DNA from: Streptomyces albicerus
GTDB lineage: Bacteria; Actinomycetota; Actinomycetes; Streptomycetales; Streptomycetaceae
Direction of reading: 5' to 3'
DNA: 64,000 nt
Assembly: GCF_008905045.1 (NCBI RefSeq)
Contig: NZ_VWMY01000049.1
Location: forward strand, 25,141 to 89,140
Shown here: piece after piece, positions 25,332 to 35,069 of the stretch
Numbering within the stretch: the first letter of the stretch is position 1
How the letters are laid out: each line of letters begins with the position of its first letter
Program-made: the position numbers and the translations under genes
The notes under the pieces: generated by a model
What the model saw: only the letters and a program-made list of their open reading frames with translations
Told to the model about the DNA's origin: nothing
Databases searched by the model: none

Positions 25332-26375
25332 CTACTGCGGAAGGGTCCTGCCGAGCCCGAGCTGTCTCGCGCGGTCGGCCACTCGGGCGGCGAGTGCTAC
25401 GTCCTGGGCGGACATCCCGATCGGATTCACCAGCACGATGTCGTGGTCATGAGTGCGCACCGTCCGGGTGCCCGCGGCGACTTCGCCGAGGTGGGCGGTG
25501 ACCGCGCGGCCCTCGCCCCGTCGCGGAGCGCCCTGCTCGCCCTGTGCGGCGATCCATCCCGCCCGGTGCAGTTTGCCAAGGATCCGCCGCCGATCGGCGG
25601 TGATGAGTCCCCATTCGTCGACGACCAGGGCGTCCGCGGCGAGGAACACCTCTGGCAGCGGGTCGTCGAGCGAAACATTGACCAGCACGCTGCCCTCCTT
25701 CAGCCAGCCGTGGCGGATGTATCCCTCGGTGGTGGTCGTGAGCGTCACGACGACATCGGCCTCGGCGACGGCCGACTCCGCCCCGGGGGCCGTCGTGCAG
25801 TCGATGCCGCGCTGTGCCCAGGCTCCGGTGACGTGGTCTGCGAGCTTCTCGGCACGCTGCGGGTCGTGGTCGTGGATCACGATCTGCTTCAGCTCCGCCA
25901 GCCGCGGCACGAGTACGTCGAGATGGACCTCGGCCAGCGCCCCGGCGCCGATGAGAGCCAGCGTGCGCGGCGGCCCGGCGCTCAGTCGCTCGACGGCAAC
26001 GGCGGTGACTGCCGCTGTACGCAGCGCGGAGATGCGCGCCGCCTGCATCATGGTGCGGATGTGACCGGTGTCGGGGTCGAACAGCAGGATGACGCCCGCG
26101 GCCCGTGGCACGCCGAGGCGCGGATTGGCCGGATTGCCATTGATGATCTTGGTCCCGGCCAGTGGCCCGTCCGGCTGTCCCAGCCAAGAGGGCATGTTGA
26201 GCGTTCGCGCGGCGCCCTCCGCGGCCGGCCACTGCAGAAACGCCTTCGCGGGTGTCTGCACCAGACCGGCCGCGTGCAGACGCAGTACCTCCGACGCCGT
26301 CTCCACCACGTCGACGCCTTCGAGCGCCTGGCCGACTTCTTCCGAGGTGAAGTACTCCATGCCCGCGTCGGTCAT
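25332..26375 (-). CDS. Ornithine cyclodeaminase/mu-crystallin-family dehydrogenase
   Basis: A 347-residue NAD(P)-dependent enzyme. Visible are KIINGNPANPRLG, the nucleotide-binding LALIGAGALAEVHLDVLV, and VVVTLTTTTEGYI. The family includes ornithine cyclodeaminase, alanine dehydrogenase and SbnB, all acting on 2-imino or 2-oxo acids. Its start overlaps the ComA stop (ATGA) and ComB follows 36 bases later. In this setting it could oxidise sulfolactate or, more in line with the family, reductively aminate sulfopyruvate to cysteate. No SbnA-like partner is present, which argues against diaminopropionate formation. Confidence 0.85.
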   Translation of the reverse strand: MTDAGMEYFTSEEVGQALEGVDVVETASEVLRLHAAGLVQTPAKAFLQWPAAEGAARTLNMPSWLGQPDGPLAGTKIINGNPANPRLGVPRAAGVILLFDPDTGHIRTMMQAARISALRTAAVTAVAVERLSAGPPRTLALIGAGALAEVHLDVLVPRLAELKQIVIHDHDPQRAEKLADHVTGAWAQRGIDCTTAPGAESAVAEADVVVTLTTTTEGYIRHGWLKEGSVLVNVSLDDPLPEVFLAADALVVDEWGLITADRRRILGKLHRAGWIAAQGEQGAPRRGEGRAVTAHLGEVAAGTRTVRTHDHDIVLVNPIGMSAQDVALAARVADRARQLGLGRTLPQ

Positions 26376-27178
26376 CGCACCGCCACCTCCGGCAGCCCCG
26401 GTCGGAGTTTCTCGTTGCGGTAGGCGTCCGAGTGCAGCCCCCGCCGATAGGTCTCGACACGCAGCAGCTCACCGAACCTGACATTGGACAGGCGCACCTG
26501 GGACCCGTAGTGATCGAGCAGCGCGAACTGGCTCCGCTTCGTGGGGGCTTCGAAGCAGATGCTGTCCAGCCCCCACGCCTCGACGAAGCGGTCGGCGAAG
26601 CGGGTGTTGAGCTGTTGTCCCTCGTCGAAGAGTCCGATGTTCCTGGCATCTTCCCGTGCCTCTATCACCAGATCCACCACGCCTGCGGCGAGCCAGGCGT
26701 AGCCCTCCTCGACCAGTTCGTCCATGGCTGCCGCGGTGAACTTTCCGAGGTGCTTCGAGCCCAGTTCGTACTGCACTTCGAGTCCCAGGGCGTTCGCGTC
26801 GGCGACGATCTGCCGGGCGTCGAGCTGGGAGCGTACGAATCCCTGACTGACCTCCATACGGTCGAATCCGGCGTCGGCACAGAGTTCGAGGTAGGGGGCG
26901 ACCTTGTCGTGGGCCGCGGCGATCTCGAACGGCCCGCCACCCGCGACAGTGGGCACCTCGTGTTTCCTCGCCGTCGTGACCTTCGTCTGTGTGGCGGCGT
27001 AGTCGGCGATAATCCAGCACGACATCGAGAGCTTGATGCGCTCCATGAGTCCGGCGCTCTGCTGGAGATGGCTTTCCAGGACACACGGCGCTTCCCCCGG
27101 ATCGAAGGGGGAGGTCAGCGGGGACGGTTCGGCAACCCCCAGTTCGCGCAGATACCGACTCGAAACACTGTCCGCCAT
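26372..27178 (-). CDS. comA: ComA-like phosphosulfolactate synthase
   Basis: A 268-residue TIM-barrel protein of normal ComA length. Landmarks: KLSMSCWIIADYA, TVAGGGPFEIAAAHDKV, GFDRMEVSQGFV, VDLVIEAREDARNIGLFDE and FEAPTKRSQFALLDHYG. ComA adds sulfite to phosphoenolpyruvate to give (R)-phosphosulfolactate. ATG 27178 follows GAGGAG with about nine bases; upstream codons to 27235 look non-coding. It lies between the lone A-domain gene and the dehydrogenase in one operon. With ComB it makes sulfolactate, the first sulfonate intermediate. Confidence 0.9.
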   Translation of the reverse strand: MADSVSSRYLRELGVAEPSPLTSPFDPGEAPCVLESHLQQSAGLMERIKLSMSCWIIADYAATQTKVTTARKHEVPTVAGGGPFEIAAAHDKVAPYLELCADAGFDRMEVSQGFVRSQLDARQIVADANALGLEVQYELGSKHLGKFTAAAMDELVEEGYAWLAAGVVDLVIEAREDARNIGLFDEGQQLNTRFADRFVEAWGLDSICFEAPTKRSQFALLDHYGSQVRLSNVRFGELLRVETYRRGLHSDAYRNEKLRPGLPEVAVR

Positions 27179-27245
27179 TCGGCTGTTCTCCTCTTTTGCC
27201 GTGCCAACCACACATGCGGAAACCGTGCGGAACATCTGAGGTCCT

Positions 27246-28868
27246 TCAGTGCCGCCCGGCCTGCCGTGGTGCGGCGAGCGCGGCGCGGTCGATCTTCCCG
27301 TTGGCGCTCAGCGGGAACTCCTCCACCACTACGAGTTCCACGGGAACCATGTAGTCGGGCAGACTGCGCGCCAGGACATCGCGGACCTGACCGGGATCCA
27401 CCATGCGGCCCGGCTTCGGAACGACGTAAGTGACCAGACGGTTCTGATCGGTGATGTCCCGTCGGGTGATGGTCACGGCCGCGGAGATGTCCGCGTGGGC
27501 GCACAGGACCGTGTCGATCTCGCCGAGTTCGACCCTGTTGCCGCGGATCTTCACCTGCTGGTCGAGCCGGCCGAGATAACGCAGCGTCCCGTCCTGGTTC
27601 CAGGCCACCAGGTCGCCTGTGCGGTAGACCCGGCCTCCGGGAACGAAGGGATCGGGGACGAAGCGTTCGCCGGTCAGGCCGGGCCGGCACAGATAACCCC
27701 GGCCGACACCGGCGCCACCGATCCACAGCTCTCCCTCGGCGTCGTGCGGCAGCAGCCGGCCCTGTTCGTCCACGACGTAGGCGACCGTGTTGACGATGGG
27801 CCTGCCGATACTGCTGATCTTCTCGACGGGGTCGGTCGACACCCTGCCGTGCACACAGCAGATCGTGGTCTCCGTGGGTCCGTAGAGGTTGTGGATCTCC
27901 ACGTCCATGGCTGCCGCGAGCCGTTCGACGAGGGTGCCCGGCAGGTCCTCGCCACCGCACCAGACACCGCGGAGCAGCGGGGCGGAACGGCCCAGATCTG
28001 CGTAGAGGCGCCAGGTGGCCGGAGTGGCCTGGCAGATGGTGATCCGATGGCCCGTCAGCAAGGCGTGCAACTGCTCCGGGTCGCCGGCCGCTCCCTGGGG
28101 AGCGACCACCAGGCGGGCCCCGGCCGCGAGGGACACATAGATGTCCGTCCCGGACATGTCGAACGAGAACGGCACCACGGCGAGTGTCCGGTCGCTGCTG
28201 TCCATGCCCGCCGCGGTCAGCAGCCCTTCGACGAGATTGGCCAGGTTGCGGTGCTCGATCATCACCCCCTTCGGCCGCCCTGTGGACCCCGAGGTATAGA
28301 TGACATAGGCGAGGTCCATCGGTCCGGGACCAGCCGTGGGCGGCACGTCCGGGACGGTGTCCAGGTCGACGTCCTCCACGCAGACGACGACCGTGCTGCT
28401 TGCGACCCGCAGCTGACGGGCGAGTCGTCGCGTCGTCACCAGCACGGCCGGCTCCGCGTCGAGCAGCACCCCGTCGAGGCGGGCGACGGGATGGTCCGGG
28501 TCCAGCGGTACATACGCCGCTCCGGCCTCCCAGGCCCCCATCATCACCATGAGCATGTCGGGGGTGCGGGGCAGACAGACCCCTACGAGGGAGCCGTACG
28601 TCGCGCCCGCATCCCGCATCACCCGGCCCCAGCGGCGTACGCGGCCGAGCAGTTCGGCGTAGGAGAACTTCGTGGTTCCGTACTCCACCGCGATCCGCTC
28701 CGGGCCGCCGTCGGCGGCCCGAGCGATCCTGCGGGGCACACTCCACTTGTGGAAGTCGGCGCCGGCGCGGTCCAGTCCCGGGACCGGGCGGCCACCGCCG
28801 AGGTCCAGCAGGCGGGCGACCTCGGCGCGGGCGAGCGTCCGGGGCTCAGTTCCTGCCATCGGCGGCAC
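27246..28868 (-). CDS. Stand-alone NRPS adenylation domain
   Basis: A 540-residue free-standing A domain with intact core motifs: YVIYTSGSTGRPKGV, NLYGPTETTI, GELWIGGAGV, YRTGDLVAW, KIRGNRVELGE and SANGKIDR. It has no C or T domain. My reading of the pocket is D-M-T-Q-W-G-L-I-C-(K); Asp at the first position implies an alpha-amino substrate, and I know no close code match. Its operon partners are ComA, the dehydrogenase and ComB, so a sulfonated amino acid such as cysteate is the natural guess. It may charge in trans the T domains at 39478 or 42819, whose own A domains are dead or missing. GTG 28868 is chosen for the GAGGAA before it. Confidence 0.9.
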   Translation of the reverse strand: MPPMAGTEPRTLARAEVARLLDLGGGRPVPGLDRAGADFHKWSVPRRIARAADGGPERIAVEYGTTKFSYAELLGRVRRWGRVMRDAGATYGSLVGVCLPRTPDMLMVMMGAWEAGAAYVPLDPDHPVARLDGVLLDAEPAVLVTTRRLARQLRVASSTVVVCVEDVDLDTVPDVPPTAGPGPMDLAYVIYTSGSTGRPKGVMIEHRNLANLVEGLLTAAGMDSSDRTLAVVPFSFDMSGTDIYVSLAAGARLVVAPQGAAGDPEQLHALLTGHRITICQATPATWRLYADLGRSAPLLRGVWCGGEDLPGTLVERLAAAMDVEIHNLYGPTETTICCVHGRVSTDPVEKISSIGRPIVNTVAYVVDEQGRLLPHDAEGELWIGGAGVGRGYLCRPGLTGERFVPDPFVPGGRVYRTGDLVAWNQDGTLRYLGRLDQQVKIRGNRVELGEIDTVLCAHADISAAVTITRRDITDQNRLVTYVVPKPGRMVDPGQVRDVLARSLPDYMVPVELVVVEEFPLSANGKIDRAALAAPRQAGRH

Positions 28869-29146
28869 CGTGTTCCTCAGTGGCCGGTGCGAACGGCGTC
28901 TTCCCGATCCGGCGGGCCGTCGCGCGTTCGGTGACGGCGTTCCCGTCGGTCCGCGTCGGGGCCGCAGGGCCGGTGTCGGGTCGTCTTGGCGCCGGCGACC
29001 TCCGGCCTTCACGCAATGACGCGACGCGGGCCGCGCTCCCGCACGCTTGGGACACATGTGTCATGAGGTGACTCTCCAGATCGCTGTGACCTGTGCGCCC
29101 GGTCCTGCGGACGCACCGATCTTCCTGGCCGGTCAGCGCCGACAGC

Positions 29147-29166
29147 AGTCGGGGGAACTCCCTACA
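29147..29166. promoter_or_regulatory. Cluster dyad motif, copy 6
   Basis: AGTC-GGGGGAACTCCC-TACA, between the canonical MbtH gene and the lone A-domain gene, about 280 bases before the latter. It would give the A/ComA/dehydrogenase/ComB genes their own promoter. The 28869-29146 stretch otherwise shows no convincing gene. Confidence 0.6.
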
Positions 29167-29212
29167 GCCGGGCCCGCGCGGCTCCGGGTTCGCTGGAAAA
29201 CGCCGGCCTCGC

Positions 29213-29434
29213 TCAGGCCCGCCCCGCCTGCTGTTCCATGTGCCGGCGCAGACTCAGGGGCCGCATGTCCGTCCAGACCCGGTCGATGTGCGCCAGGCAC
29301 TCCTCTCGGCTGCCCGCGGTGCCCTCCGCCCGCCAGCCCTCGGGCACGTCCGTGTCGGAGCGCCAGATCGAGTACTGGAGCTCATCGTTGAGAACGACCA
29401 GGTACCGGTCGCTGTCCTGCTGCTCGTCAGCCAT
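29213..29434 (-). CDS. Canonical MbtH-like protein
   Basis: A 73-residue protein with the full MbtH signature: YLVVLNDELQYSIW, DVPEGWRAEG, CLAHIDRVWTDMRPLSLRR. All three conserved Trp residues are present. It should act as the general A-domain chaperone for the pathway. ATG 29434 follows GGAG with seven-base spacing. Its own dyad motif lies 64 bases upstream, so it may be transcribed separately from the FAAL-NRPS operon. Confidence 0.93.
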   Translation of the reverse strand: MADEQQDSDRYLVVLNDELQYSIWRSDTDVPEGWRAEGTAGSREECLAHIDRVWTDMRPLSLRRHMEQQAGRA

Positions 29435-29497
29435 GTGGCACTCCGGATGTGTGCGGGGAAGGTGCAGCCAATCTGGCACAGGCAGCCCGGCCTGCCA

Positions 29498-29517
29498 TGT
29501 CCGGACACCTCCCTACC
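29498..29517. promoter_or_regulatory. Cluster dyad motif, copy 7
   Basis: TGTC-CGGACACCTCCC-TACC, 64 bases before the canonical mbtH start, almost the same spacing as copy 3 before the other MbtH gene (62 bases). Spacing conservation supports a real operator. The remaining 29435-29648 gap shows no gene. Confidence 0.6.
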
Positions 29518-29648
29518 CCCGGGCCGGAATAGGCCAGGGGAACGCTCTCCTGCACACCGCGGGGCCCTGGAGGACGCGAGAGGGGCCTGCTCGGCCCGGC
29601 CGCGCGCACGGGGGTGCGCCTCGGCCGGTACCGCTCGCGTGTTCTGCC

Positions 29649-32600
29649 TTATACGCCTTCGTCGGCAGCCAGCATTTCGGACACAGCTTCGTCGGAGATG
29701 TCCTCCAATTCACCGAGAATCTGTTCCAGTTCATTCGGTGACGCCTGGTCCACCTGCGCCCGCTCCACCGTCGCGGCGAGCGACCTAACCGTCGTCCCGG
29801 CCCTCAGCAGGTCGGCGACCGAGAGTTCCACGCCCACATCTTCACGGATACGGGCGACGATGCGGGTGGCCAGCAGGGAATGCCCCCCGAGCGCGAAGAA
29901 GTCACCCGTCACGGAAACCGCCCGGACCTCCAGCAACTCACTCCACATCGCCGCCAGCCGGCGTTCCGTCTCGGTACCGGGTTCGGTGTGCGAGGACGGC
30001 ACGTCGGCCGGCTCCGGGTCGGGCAGGGCACTGCGGGCCAGCTTGCCGTTCGGCCCGTGGGGTAGGGCGGGCAGCCAGACGAAGGCCGAGGGGATCATCG
30101 CCTCCGGCAGGCGGCCGGCCAGGAACGACCGCAGCGCGGCGGCGTCCACCGTCTCCTCCCCGGCTGCCCGCACGGCATAGGCGACCAGCCGGGGCTTCCC
30201 GTCAGGACCCGGCCGCGGAACTACCGCGACGGCGCTGACGGCCCGGTGTTCACCCACCGCGTCCGCCACCTCGGCTGGCTCTACCCGGTGACCCCGGATC
30301 TTGACCTGGTCATCGGCCCGGCCGAGGAAATCGAGCATCCCGTCGGCCGACCAGCGGCCGCGGTCCCCCGTGCGGTAGAGCCGCCCGCCCGGCTCGAAGG
30401 GATCCGGCACGAACCGCTCGGCCGTCATCCCGGGAAGCCCCAAGTAGCCGCGGGTCACCGGCAGACCGCCGATGAACACCTCCCCGGCCATCCCGACCGG
30501 AGCCGGCCGGCCGTGGGCGTCGAGTACGTACACCCGGGATCCCGGGATCGGCCGGCCCACGGGCAGCCGGGCCCCTCTGTCGGCGCCTTGGCGCACCGCG
30601 TGGGCCACGACCTCGATGGTCGTCTCGGTGGGGCCGTACAGATTGTGTAGCTCCACCGACGGCAGCCGGTCGTGGAACCGGGCGGCCAGCGCGGGGGAAA
30701 GCGCCTCGCTGTTGGAGAAGACCCGGCGCAGTGGACGCGCGCACGAACCGACGCGCGGTTCGTCGAGAAACACCGCCAGCATGGACGGGACGAAGTCGCA
30801 GGTGGTCACCGCCTGCTCCCGGATGAGCCGGACGAGGTAGCCGGGGTCCTGTTGTCCGTGGGGCCGCGCCAGCACGATTCGCGCACCGACGCTCAGCGGC
30901 CAGAAGATCTCCCACACGGAGACGTCGAAGCCCACCGACGTCTTGTGCAGCACCGCATCCGCCCGGCCGAGCGCGAAGTCCCGCTGCATCCACGCCACCC
31001 GGTTCGTGGCCCCGGCGTGCGGGGTCATCACCGCTTTCGGGGTGCCGCTGGTCCCTGAGGTGTAGACGACGAAGGCGAGGTTCCGGCCGTCCGCCTCCCG
31101 GGTCGGCCGGTCGGCCGGGACCCCGGCGGCAGGATGCGGGGTGCGGTCCAGGCAGAGCACCACGGGGGCGTCGTCCCCGTCGAGCCGGGCTCCCTGCGCC
31201 CGTAGCTCGCCCGCGAGTTCGCCGGTGGTCAGCAGGACACGCGGACGCGCGTCGGCGAGCAGGGCGGCGAGTCGGCCCGGGGGATGTTCGGCGTCCAGGG
31301 GTACATAGGCGGCCCCTGCCTTGAGGACTGCCAGCAGGGCGACGATCAGCCCGGGTGAGCGGGGCAGGCAGACTCCGACGCGTACATCCGGCCCCGCCCC
31401 CAGGGAGCCGAGCAGCCGGGCCAGGCGGTTGGCATCTGCCTCCAGTTCGCCGTAGGACGCCGTCGTGCCGTGCGCCACCACGGCCGTGGCCTCAGGAGTA
31501 CGGTCCGCCTGTGCCTCGAACGCCGTGTGGAGCAGGCCGTCGGCGAGCGCGGGCGTACCCCGGCCGCTGAACTCGTGCACGAGGCGGTCGTGTGCCGCAC
31601 CGGTGACCATCGGCAGCTCCCGCACGGCGGTGTCCACCTGGTCCGCGGCGGTGTCCAGGACGAGCTGCAGAGTGGCGAGCAAAGACGCGACGGATTCGCG
31701 CTCGAAGAGCGAGGTGTCGTACACCGCATGTCCGCCAAGACTGCCGTCGGGGCGCTCGGACACATGCAGGGACAGCTCGAACTGGGCTCCGGGGGCAGGC
31801 AGTTCAAAGGGCTCCGCCCGGACTCCGCGCGCTTCCCAGGGATGGGCCGGCAGGTTCTGCAGGGCCAGTGACACCCGCACCAGGGGTGCCCTCCCACCGG
31901 TCCGGTCGACGTCCGTGCCGTGCAGGATCTCCTCGTACGGATGGTCCTGGTACGGGTAGGCGGCGAGGCATGTGCCGCGCACCCGGTCCAGCAGCTCCCC
32001 CAGGCGCGGGGCACCCGATGCGTCGATACGCAGGGGAACCAGGTTGACGAACAGCCCGACCGCGTTCTCGGCACCCGGTCGGTGCCGCCCCGCCGCGGGC
32101 GTCCCGATCACGAGGTCGTCCTTGCCGGTCCAGTTGGTGAGCACCGCGGCGAGACCCGTGAGCAGGGCCATGAAGGGCGTAGCCCCTCGCGCTGCCGCAC
32201 AGGCCTTCAGTCGCGCCGTCGATTCGGCGGAGAGCTGGAACGGCAGCGACGCGCCCTGCCAGGAGGGTGCCGGGGGCTGGGGCCGGTCCAGCGGGAGTTC
32301 GACAGCTGACGCGCCCTTGAGGGTCTTGCGCCAGAACGCCCCGGCGTCCGGATCGAGGACCGCCGCGGACGGCAGGAGCGCCGGATCCCCGAAGGCTCCG
32401 CTGCCCGCCGGGCCCTTGCGGTAATGGTCGCCGAGGCTCCCGAGCAGAAGACCCAGGGACCATCCGTCAAGGATGATGTGGTGCGCCACGACACCGAGGT
32501 ACCACTCGTCCGTGGGCGCGCGCAGCAGGACCGCGCGCAGCAGCGGGCCGTTGGTCAGGTCGAACGGCTCGGCCGCCAGCTCTCCGATGGCCGCGGACGC

Positions 32601-34964
32601 GTGCTCGGCGATCGGGTGCTGCGGGCCCGCCAGGTACTCGAGCGTGCTCCCGGCGAGGTCGCGTACGGGCAACTCCACCGCGTACGGAGGGCGTTCGACC
32701 GCCCGCAGGACATCGTCGGCGCCCAGCTCGAACGTGGTTCGCAGAGAGGGATGGGCGCGGACCAGTTCACTCAGGCCGGCACGGAGCAGATCCGGGTCCA
32801 CCGGCCCGGTCAGCCGGACTCCGCCGACGACGTGGTAGGCGCCGCCTGCCCCGATCCGGTCGAGGATCCACATGCGCCGCTGTTTGTCGGCGGCGCGGCC
32901 GTGCTCGGCGGGGGCCGCCTCTGCCACCGTCTGTGCCGAGGTCGCCGCGGGCCCGGAGGACGGTGCTCCGCCGGGAGCGGGACTCTCGGCGGAAACGGTC
33001 CGGCCGAGAGCGGACAGGGTCATCCCGTCGAGCAGTTCGGTGACGGCGATTTCGCAGCCGTAGGACTCACGCAGCGCCGCCGCGAGGTGCACGGCCCGCA
33101 GGGAATCCAGGCCGAGCCCGACCAGCGGGGTGTCCGCCTCGGCCCGGTCCGCGTCGACACCGAGTGCGTCACGGACGAGTGCGGCCAGCGCGGGGTCCAC
33201 GGTGTGCTCGGGCACGGGCGGCCGTGCGCCCTCGCCGCTGTCGCGGGTCGTGGCCGCGGGCGTCACCCGTGACAACGCGCCGGCCGCCCACTGGTCGCGG
33301 CAGGCGGAGCGCCGGATCTTGCCGCTGGTGGTGCGCGCGATGGTGCCCGGCCTCACCAGGGCGACGTCGTGCAGGCGCACACCGTGCTGAGCGGCGACGA
33401 CCCGGCGTACCGCGGTCTCGGCGGCGGATACCTCCGCCGGGGCGAAGCCCCGCTCGACCTCGTGGACGAGCACCACCCGTTCCTCGCTGCCGTCGTCGAT
33501 GGAGAACACCGCGCAGCGGGCCGGACGCAGCCCCGGGTGCGCGGCCTCCGCGGTCTGCTCCAGGTCCTGCGGATGGTGGTTCCTGCCCCGGATGACCATG
33601 ACGTCATTGGCGCGGCCGGTGACGAACAGCTCGCCGTCGCGCAGGAAGCCGAGGTCCCCCGTGCGCAGGAAGTCCTGGTCGCCATGGGCCGTGAGCCGGG
33701 CCCGGAACACGCGCTCGGTCTCTTCCGGCCGCCCCCAGTACCCGTCGGCGACCGTCGGTCCGCCGACCCACACTTCGCCGACGTGACCCGGGGCGCACTC
33801 CAGACCGGTGCCGGGATCGACCACCACCACCAGATTTCCGCCCTGCGCACGGCCGCACCCGGTGAGCACGGCGACCGGCCCGGTTCCGGGCCCGGCTCCG
33901 TCCGGCGCCCGTCCCTCTTCCAGGGCCTGCCGCGGGATCCGTACCGTGCGCGGTTCGGCGCCGGGAACCGTGCCGCCGGTGACCAGCAGGGTGGCCTCCG
34001 CGAGGCCGTAGCAGGGGTGAAAGGCCGACGGCCGGAAGCCGGCGGGAGCGAAGGCTTGCGCGAATGCCTCAAGCGTGGAACCGCGTACCGTCTCCGCGCC
34101 GACCATCGCGTGCTCCCAGCGGCTGAGGTCGAGCCGCGCCCGCTCTTCCTGGCTGGTGCGCCGCACGGCTTCGAGATAGGCGAAGTCCGGTGCGGCCGAG
34201 AGCGTCGCCCCCGTGGTGCCCATGGCTTCGAGCCATCTCAGCGGGCTGCGCAGGAAGGCTGTCGGGGGGAGCAGGGTCGCTGGAAACCCGCTGTAGAGGG
34301 GTTGCAGGATGCCACCGATCAGGCCCATGTCGTGGTATGGCGGCAGCCAGCTGACGCTGCGGCTGTCGGGGCCCGCGCCGATGGCGCTCGCGATGGTCCT
34401 GGAGTTGTGCATCAGGTTGTCGTGGCGCACCACGACTCCCTTGGGCATGCCGGTCGACCCCGAGGTGTACTGGAGGAACGCGGGTGATTCCGGTGCGGGC
34501 CGGGGCCCGACGGGGGCGCTCGCAGAGGCCTGCGGCAGCTCGTCGACGGCCAGCCAGCGCAGGCCAGGCGCGGAGGCCAGGGCCGACCCGCGGGAACGGA
34601 TCTGTTCCAGACTCGCCGCGTCGGTGAGTACGAGACCCGCACCCGAGTCCGCGGCGATGGCCAGGACCTGCGCCTCACCGCGTGCGCTGCCGGGCAGGGC
34701 GACGGGGACGGCCACGGCCCCGGCGTACAGGCATCCGAAGAATCCCGCGATGTAGCCCTCGCCCGGCGGGAAGAGCAGAAGGACGTGGGTGCCGGCCGCA
34801 CGGCGTTCCACGAGTGCTTGGGCGAGGGCGCGCGCCCGCAGTTCAAGTCCTGCGTAGGTGAGCACCGCAGAGGTGCCGTTGTCGGCCGGAAACTCGAAAG
34901 CCGTGCGGGACGGAGTCGATTCCGCCCGCTGCGACATGACGTCGACGAAGGTCGGTGCTTGCAC
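29649..34964 (-). CDS. Lipo-initiation NRPS FAAL-T-C-A-T
   Basis: A 1771-residue protein. Domains: fatty acyl-AMP ligase (about 1-570; LQYTSGSTGMPKGVVVRHDN, SWLPPYHDMGLIGG, CYGLAEATLLVTGG), carrier T1 (VGLGLDSLRAVHLA), C domain (HHIILDGWS), A domain (VVYTSGTSGTPKAVM, NLYGPTETTIE, YRTGDRGRW, GPNGKLARS), T2 (LGGHSLLATR). It should activate a fatty acid, load it on T1 and acylate the first amino acid on T2. The A pocket reads D-V-W-D-F-N-L-I-E-(K), with NSE where GGE/SGE is usual, so the substrate is unassigned. GTG 34964 has GGAG five bases before it; the upstream GTG 35000 has none. It ends with an acidic tail. Confidence 0.93.
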   Translation of the reverse strand: MQAPTFVDVMSQRAESTPSRTAFEFPADNGTSAVLTYAGLELRARALAQALVERRAAGTHVLLLFPPGEGYIAGFFGCLYAGAVAVPVALPGSARGEAQVLAIAADSGAGLVLTDAASLEQIRSRGSALASAPGLRWLAVDELPQASASAPVGPRPAPESPAFLQYTSGSTGMPKGVVVRHDNLMHNSRTIASAIGAGPDSRSVSWLPPYHDMGLIGGILQPLYSGFPATLLPPTAFLRSPLRWLEAMGTTGATLSAAPDFAYLEAVRRTSQEERARLDLSRWEHAMVGAETVRGSTLEAFAQAFAPAGFRPSAFHPCYGLAEATLLVTGGTVPGAEPRTVRIPRQALEEGRAPDGAGPGTGPVAVLTGCGRAQGGNLVVVVDPGTGLECAPGHVGEVWVGGPTVADGYWGRPEETERVFRARLTAHGDQDFLRTGDLGFLRDGELFVTGRANDVMVIRGRNHHPQDLEQTAEAAHPGLRPARCAVFSIDDGSEERVVLVHEVERGFAPAEVSAAETAVRRVVAAQHGVRLHDVALVRPGTIARTTSGKIRRSACRDQWAAGALSRVTPAATTRDSGEGARPPVPEHTVDPALAALVRDALGVDADRAEADTPLVGLGLDSLRAVHLAAALRESYGCEIAVTELLDGMTLSALGRTVSAESPAPGGAPSSGPAATSAQTVAEAAPAEHGRAADKQRRMWILDRIGAGGAYHVVGGVRLTGPVDPDLLRAGLSELVRAHPSLRTTFELGADDVLRAVERPPYAVELPVRDLAGSTLEYLAGPQHPIAEHASAAIGELAAEPFDLTNGPLLRAVLLRAPTDEWYLGVVAHHIILDGWSLGLLLGSLGDHYRKGPAGSGAFGDPALLPSAAVLDPDAGAFWRKTLKGASAVELPLDRPQPPAPSWQGASLPFQLSAESTARLKACAAARGATPFMALLTGLAAVLTNWTGKDDLVIGTPAAGRHRPGAENAVGLFVNLVPLRIDASGAPRLGELLDRVRGTCLAAYPYQDHPYEEILHGTDVDRTGGRAPLVRVSLALQNLPAHPWEARGVRAEPFELPAPGAQFELSLHVSERPDGSLGGHAVYDTSLFERESVASLLATLQLVLDTAADQVDTAVRELPMVTGAAHDRLVHEFSGRGTPALADGLLHTAFEAQADRTPEATAVVAHGTTASYGELEADANRLARLLGSLGAGPDVRVGVCLPRSPGLIVALLAVLKAGAAYVPLDAEHPPGRLAALLADARPRVLLTTGELAGELRAQGARLDGDDAPVVLCLDRTPHPAAGVPADRPTREADGRNLAFVVYTSGTSGTPKAVMTPHAGATNRVAWMQRDFALGRADAVLHKTSVGFDVSVWEIFWPLSVGARIVLARPHGQQDPGYLVRLIREQAVTTCDFVPSMLAVFLDEPRVGSCARPLRRVFSNSEALSPALAARFHDRLPSVELHNLYGPTETTIEVVAHAVRQGADRGARLPVGRPIPGSRVYVLDAHGRPAPVGMAGEVFIGGLPVTRGYLGLPGMTAERFVPDPFEPGGRLYRTGDRGRWSADGMLDFLGRADDQVKIRGHRVEPAEVADAVGEHRAVSAVAVVPRPGPDGKPRLVAYAVRAAGEETVDAAALRSFLAGRLPEAMIPSAFVWLPALPHGPNGKLARSALPDPEPADVPSSHTEPGTETERRLAAMWSELLEVRAVSVTGDFFALGGHSLLATRIVARIREDVGVELSVADLLRAGTTVRSLAATVERAQVDQASPNELEQILGELEDISDEAVSEMLAADEGV

Positions 34965-35069
34965 GCTGGCTCCAGGTGATCGTCGGCGGATGGACACCAC
35001 CGGTGCTGGACGGCGACGGCTTTCCGGCGCTGGTCCGGGTCGACCACCGCTCGCGCCCCGAGGGCCGGG

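Noticed and set aside
25332..26375. SbnB-type diaminopropionate pathway for the cyclodeaminase-family enzyme
   Set aside because: No SbnA-like partner is present, and the neighbours are ComA and ComB.
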